8,301 nt of DNA from positions 1 through 8,301 of the forward strand of contig JAOAPJ010000184.1 in the NCBI GenBank assembly GCA_025462805.1, read 5' to 3'. Of this stretch, positions 5,216-8,301 are shown piece after piece. The position numbers were made by a program, and so were the translations under genes. Position 1 is the first letter of the stretch; the number at the start of each line of letters is the position of its first letter. The notes under the pieces were generated by a model. The model searched no databases, was not told the DNA's origin, and saw nothing but the letters and a program-made list of their open reading frames with translations. The DNA comes from Acidobacteriaceae bacterium (GTDB lineage Bacteria; Acidobacteriota; Terriglobia; Terriglobales; Acidobacteriaceae).

Positions 5216-5231
5216 TGGCAGCGCGCATGCA
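5216..5231 (+). promoter_or_regulatory. Sigma-54 (-24/-12) promoter of the flgB operon
   Basis: TGGCAGCGCGCATGCA matches the consensus TGGCACGN4TTGCA with the exact GG-N10-GC spacing (GG at 5217-5218, GC at 5229-5230). Transcription should start near 5242, leaving a leader of about 27 bases before the flgB ATG at 5269. It begins 27 bases after the stop of the sigma-54 activator gene, the presumed activator of this promoter. Confidence 0.78.
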
Positions 5232-5268
5232 CCTCTGTTCTGTGTCACCGGAGATTCGGGATCTTGCG

Positions 5269-5634
5269 ATGAACATCACGACACCACTGGCCGATCAGCT
5301 CACTCGCTACCTGGACCTGTCTGCTGCGCAGTTGAAGGCGACGGCTACCAACATGGCGAACATAGATACGCCTGGCTTCCGTACTGTGGGTTTCGACTTC
5401 GAGGCGGAGATGCAGCGGGCGCTCGGCGGCTCGGCCTCGCCAGGAGGGTCGGAGACACCGCAACTGCAGGAGGTGGACGGGCTGTTGGCCAGGCCGGATG
5501 GGAACAATGTCTCCATGGATCGCGAAGGTCTGGTGATGGCAGAGGCGCAGTTGAAGTTTCGGGCAGGAGTGGAATTGGCGAAACGCGAGTACGCGCGTGT
5601 GCTCGATTCGATCCACGCAGACAGCAGCAAGTGA
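5269..5634 (+). CDS. flgB: Flagellar proximal rod protein FlgB
   Basis: 121-residue rod subunit that helps build the flagellar axle between the MS-ring and the distal rod; it is exported through the flagellar type III apparatus. The N-terminal helix LADQLTRYLDLSAAQLKATA is followed by the flagellar rod motif TNMANIDTPGFR (27-38), shared with FlgC/FlgF/FlgG. The C-terminal helix (AQLKFRAGVELAKREYARVL) is the usual coiled partner. The start is placed at 5269 because the protein then begins like other FlgBs and because an upstream in-frame ATG at 5215 would lie inside the sigma-54 promoter. It is the first gene of flgB-flgC-fliE-fliF-fliG. flgC follows after 23 bp. Confidence 0.94.
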   Translation: MNITTPLADQLTRYLDLSAAQLKATATNMANIDTPGFRTVGFDFEAEMQRALGGSASPGGSETPQLQEVDGLLARPDGNNVSMDREGLVMAEAQLKFRAGVELAKREYARVLDSIHADSSK

Positions 5635-5657
5635 CAGGCGGAACGGAAGAGATCGAT

Positions 5658-6152
5658 ATGAATCTATTTGGTCTTCTTGGGGTAAGTGGATCAGCGCTCA
5701 CGGCAGAGCGGGTGCGTGCCGAGGTGACAGCCTCCAATATGGCGAATGCGGACTCAACCCGTACGGCAGATGGCAAGCTGTTCCAGCGCCAGCATGTCAT
5801 CTTTCAGTCCGCCGGCCAGGGCAGCAATGATGTGACCACGGGTGGCATGCTGGGCGGCAGCTTCGCGAGCGCCATGCAGGTCCACCTCGCACCCATGTCA
5901 GTTCCCACTGCAACGCCCGATGCGGGCGGCGTGGAGATTGCCGGGATTGTCACGGATCGCAGCGAGGGTATGCGCCGCTATGACCCACAGCATCCCGATG
6001 CGGACAAGAACGGTTACGTGACCTATCCGGATATCGATCCGCTGACCGAGATGGTGGACCTGATGGGTGCAACGCGTGCCTACGGGCTGAATGTTTCGGC
6101 GGTCCAGGCCACCAAGACGATGATTGCCTCTTCGCTTGACCTATTGAAGTAG
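5658..6152 (+). CDS. flgC: Flagellar proximal rod protein FlgC
   Basis: 164-residue rod subunit, partner of FlgB. Residues 1-36 contain the rod signature (ERVRAEVTASNMANADSTRT). The centre has GGVEIAGIVTDRSEGMRRYD and HPDADKNGYVTYPDIDPLTE, the classic FlgC region. The C-terminal helix MVDLMGATRAYGLNVSAVQ is the conserved coiled segment. It is longer than many FlgCs (about 135-145 residues). The extra sequence lies between about 50 and 95, a Gly/Ser/Ala-rich stretch before GGVEIAG. ATG 5658 has GGAAGAG upstream; a GTG at 5631 overlapping the flgB stop is less likely because it adds residues before the conserved start. Confidence 0.94.
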   Translation: MNLFGLLGVSGSALTAERVRAEVTASNMANADSTRTADGKLFQRQHVIFQSAGQGSNDVTTGGMLGGSFASAMQVHLAPMSVPTATPDAGGVEIAGIVTDRSEGMRRYDPQHPDADKNGYVTYPDIDPLTEMVDLMGATRAYGLNVSAVQATKTMIASSLDLLK

Positions 6153-6186
6153 CAAGCTGATGCCACAGATTCGCTAAGGACGTTCC

Positions 6187-6486
6187 ATGGCTCTCACACC
6201 TGTATCCGGAATCCTCCAAGTCCCACTCGTGCCAGCATCGGGCGCAGTCACACCAGCACAGCCGGGTGCGCCGTTTGCCGCACTGATGCGGAATGCCGTG
6301 CAGCAGATGCAGACGCTGGATCGAAACGCTGCCCAGGCGGTAGATGGCCTGATGACCGGAAGTGGCACCGATATTCACACCGCCATGATCGCCACGCAGA
6401 AGGCCGATCTGGCCTTCGAGATGGCGCTCTCCTTTCGTAACAAGGCGGTGGGCGCCTACCAGCAGTTGATGAGCACCCAGTTCTAA
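6187..6486 (+). CDS. fliE: Flagellar hook-basal body adaptor FliE
   Basis: 99-residue protein that joins the rod (FlgB) to the MS-ring (FliF) and is the first substrate of the flagellar export gate. Residues 1-27 are a Pro/Ala-rich, probably flexible segment. The remainder has FAALMRNAVQQMQTLDRNAA, then the FliE core DIHTAMIATQKADLAFEMAL, and ends FRNKAVGAYQQLMSTQF, which is diagnostic for the family. AAGGA about 8 bases upstream supports the ATG at 6187. It lies 34 bp after flgC and 37 bp before fliF. Confidence 0.95.
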   Translation: MALTPVSGILQVPLVPASGAVTPAQPGAPFAALMRNAVQQMQTLDRNAAQAVDGLMTGSGTDIHTAMIATQKADLAFEMALSFRNKAVGAYQQLMSTQF

Positions 6487-6523
6487 GCGAGCGTTCCCGA
6501 AGCAGCTATCGAGACACCTATCT

Positions 6524-8107
6524 ATGGAAGCGGAATCCAATCCATCCTCGCTTGCCCTACTCGCCCCGCTGACGCGGTCATGGGAGCGCGTGCTGACGCT
6601 GCCCAAGCGCACGCGTTTGGCTCTTGTCGCCCTGGGAGCCGGGATCGTGTTCTCACTCGGGATCTTCGGGTCCATGGTCATGCAGCCGAGTTCACGAGTC
6701 CTGTATGGGAACCTTGACCCGGCGGATGCACGCGACCTCGGCGACCAGCTTACGGCTGCCAAGATTCCCTTCGAGGTGACCCCAGACGGAACAACGATCA
6801 AGGTTCCTGCCGATCAGCTGGACAAGGCCCGGCTTCTGACCGCGGCCAAGGGCGGTCCGAAGAGCGGCCGGATGGGATTTGAGCTCTTCGATAAGCCCAA
6901 CTGGGTTGGTTCGGAGTTTGATGAACGGGTGAACTACCAGCGCGCGCTGGAGGGAGAGCTCGAGCACACCATTGCGAGCCTGGGTTCCGTCAAGTCCGCG
7001 CACGTTCACTTAGTTCTTCCGCACGATTCGCTCTTTACCGAGCAGCAGCAGGAGGCGAAGGCGTCGGTGCTCCTGAAGCTGAAGCAACGCGATCTGAGCC
7101 CGCAGGAGGTGGACTCCATCCGCAACCTGATAGCAAGCGCCGTGGATCATCTCAGCCCGGCGAACGTCGTTCTTGTCGATGCGGACGGCCATGGGCAGCT
7201 TGGCGCGAAGGATGCTGGGCGGGCCGTCAGCGAGGAGGAGCAGCGGCTGGCAGGTCAGCTGATCGCTACTCTGGAACCGATTACAGGCGAGGGCAACGTT
7301 CGCGCGTCGGTTCACCTGGAGTACGACATGACAGCGGCGGATGAGACAGACGAAACGTACGATCCGAGTGCCACAGTCACTCTGTCCATGCAGCGGTCCG
7401 AGCAGCAGTCGGGCGACCGACCAGCAGTTAGCGGCGTACCCGGCACCGTCAGCAACGCGCCCAACGCTCAGCCTCCTCTGCTGCCGCCACCGCGGACCGC
7501 AGCCATCACAAGCATCAAGGAGGAGAGCGGATCGTATGGAGCTTCAAAGAAGACCCGGCACATCGTGGCAGGGCCTGGGCGTCTGAAGCGTGCGACGGTG
7601 GCCCTGCTGCTGAATGATCGCAGCCAGCCGCCGGCGCATGGATCCGCCTTCGCCCGGGTGCCCTGGACGCCCGAACAACTGAAGCACATCACGCAATTGG
7701 CGCAGGCGGCGGTGGGCTACGACGCCGAACGCGGAGACATGATCTCGGTAGAAAACATCTCGTTTGACAGCGCTCCCGATATGGGCGCCTCCGTGGCGGA
7801 GCGTGCGCTGAGTACGGCGCGTACGCTCGATTTGCCACGCTATGGCGCAGCGCTGCTGGGATTGCTCGCGTTGATAGTGCTGGTGCTGCGGCCGGTCAGC
7901 CGCAAGATCGTTGGTCCTCCCACTCTGCCCGCGCCAGGCACGTTGATCTCTGTCACGGACGAGATCGTCCAAGAGACACTTCAGGGCTTACAGGCCGACC
8001 AGCAGCCGCGGCTGCAGGACGGTGTTCTCCAGCGCGTTGCAGCAGCAGTAAGCGCCGATACCACACAGTCTGCGCGTCTTCTGCACGCATTGCTGGAGAG
8101 CGACTAG
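6524..8107 (+). CDS. fliF: Flagellar MS-ring protein FliF
   Basis: 527-residue inner-membrane protein whose oligomer forms the MS-ring, the platform for the rotor and the export gate. A first membrane segment lies at about 31-53 (RLALVALGAGIVFSLGIFG). It is followed by the ring-building domains: RVLYGNLDPADARDLGDQL, the YscJ-like core with GRMGFELFDKPNWVGSEFDE and RVNYQRALEGELEHTIASL, and SVKSAHVHLVLPHDSLF. A Pro-rich low-complexity stretch around 310-325 (PPLLPPP) is in the loop that forms the beta-collar in other FliFs. A second membrane segment lies at about 441-456 (YGAALLGLLALIVLVLRP). The cytoplasmic tail of about 66 residues ends ARLLHALLESD, the likely FliG-binding helix. The ATG at 6524 has no strong Shine-Dalgarno sequence. 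fliG begins 10 bp after its stop. Confidence 0.96.
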   Translation: MEAESNPSSLALLAPLTRSWERVLTLPKRTRLALVALGAGIVFSLGIFGSMVMQPSSRVLYGNLDPADARDLGDQLTAAKIPFEVTPDGTTIKVPADQLDKARLLTAAKGGPKSGRMGFELFDKPNWVGSEFDERVNYQRALEGELEHTIASLGSVKSAHVHLVLPHDSLFTEQQQEAKASVLLKLKQRDLSPQEVDSIRNLIASAVDHLSPANVVLVDADGHGQLGAKDAGRAVSEEEQRLAGQLIATLEPITGEGNVRASVHLEYDMTAADETDETYDPSATVTLSMQRSEQQSGDRPAVSGVPGTVSNAPNAQPPLLPPPRTAAITSIKEESGSYGASKKTRHIVAGPGRLKRATVALLLNDRSQPPAHGSAFARVPWTPEQLKHITQLAQAAVGYDAERGDMISVENISFDSAPDMGASVAERALSTARTLDLPRYGAALLGLLALIVLVLRPVSRKIVGPPTLPAPGTLISVTDEIVQETLQGLQADQQPRLQDGVLQRVAAAVSADTTQSARLLHALLESD

Positions 8108-8110
8108 GAG
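8107..8110 (+). promoter_or_regulatory. fliG ribosome-binding site overlapping the fliF stop
   Basis: GGAG, whose first G is the last base of the fliF TAG. Its 7-base spacing to ATG 8118 decides the fliG start and suggests translational coupling of FliF and FliG synthesis. Confidence 0.6.
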
Positions 8111-8117
8111 TATGACG

Positions 8118-8301
8118 ATGCCAGAGGCGGCGATGGTGAGCGCAACTCCTCCTTCCGTTCCGGTAAGGCCGCCCATCGGCGGCAATCAGGTGGTTCTTAC
8201 CGGACGACGGCGAGCGGCCATCCTGTTGATGGCCTTGGGCGATGAGGTTGCGCGGCAGCTGCTGCAGAGACTGCCAGACGAGTCGATCGAGACGGTCGCA
8301 G
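8118..8301 (+). CDS. fliG: Flagellar motor switch protein FliG (partial, 5' end only)
   Basis: The first 61 codons of the rotor protein that binds the FliF tail and transmits torque. After a Pro-rich lead (SATPPSVPVRPPIGGN), LTGRRRAAILLMALGDEVAR and QLLQRLPDESIETVA match the FliG N-terminal domain (LTGxxKAAILLxALG). The gene continues past the right edge. Two in-frame ATGs are available, 8112 and 8118. GGAG at 8107-8110 leaves only 1 base before 8112 but 7 before 8118, so 8118 is preferred. Confidence 0.93.
   Translation, partial: MPEAAMVSATPPSVPVRPPIGGNQVVLTGRRRAAILLMALGDEVARQLLQRLPDESIETVA

Noticed and set aside
5215..5268. Earlier flgB start (ATG at 5215)
   Set aside because: It would add 18 non-conserved residues and place the start codon upstream of the predicted sigma-54 transcription start.
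5160..5268. Frameshifted HTH domain after the sigma-54 activator stop
   Set aside because: None of the three frames between 5188 and 5268 encodes an HTH-like helix pair, and the space holds the promoter and flgB leader.

Overview
This is a GC-rich bacterial window with no insertion sequence, tRNA, rRNA or CRISPR. Its gene content fits a flagellated Gram-negative-type bacterium: a FliF/FliG basal body, a sigma-54 activator, an exported ModA and LexA. My best guess at lineage is Acidobacteriota, class Terriglobia. That rests on overall protein flavour and gene neighbourhood and could not be checked here.

Left part, minus strand (1-1502): a molybdate uptake operon. It is transcribed as a small HTH plus Mop/TOBE-domain regulator, then modA (periplasmic molybdate-binding protein, overlapping the regulator by 8 bp), then modB (permease, running off the left edge). 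The regulator carries its own molybdate-type ligand domain, so the operon probably senses the ion it imports.

Middle (1503-3143): a 376-bp divergent gap separates the regulator from trxA (thioredoxin, plus strand). Inside this gap is a perfect 14-bp terminator-like hairpin pointing at trxA, which suggests a short untranslated transcript. trxA and lexA (minus strand) converge on a strong terminator. Upstream of lexA lies a direct repeat GTTC-N7-GTTC, the LexA operator type known from Alphaproteobacteria. The rest of that 214-bp gap holds a second 11-bp-period repeat pair, two perfect palindromes and a leader stem-loop.

Right part, plus strand (3144-8301): an orphan OmpR-type response regulator with an altered receiver pocket, then a sigma-54 AAA+ activator, then flgB-flgC-fliE-fliF-fliG (rod, MS-ring and rotor; fliG cut by the right edge). 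The activator has a degenerate receiver with Glu at the phospho-acceptor position, an intact GAFTGA ATPase, and stops without any helix-turn-helix domain. Twenty-seven bases after its stop begins a well-formed -24/-12 sigma-54 promoter for flgB. Together these look like a self-contained flagellar switch similar in design to Helicobacter FlgR (no DNA-binding domain), but with a receiver that probably cannot be phosphorylated. This is the most interesting system in the window.
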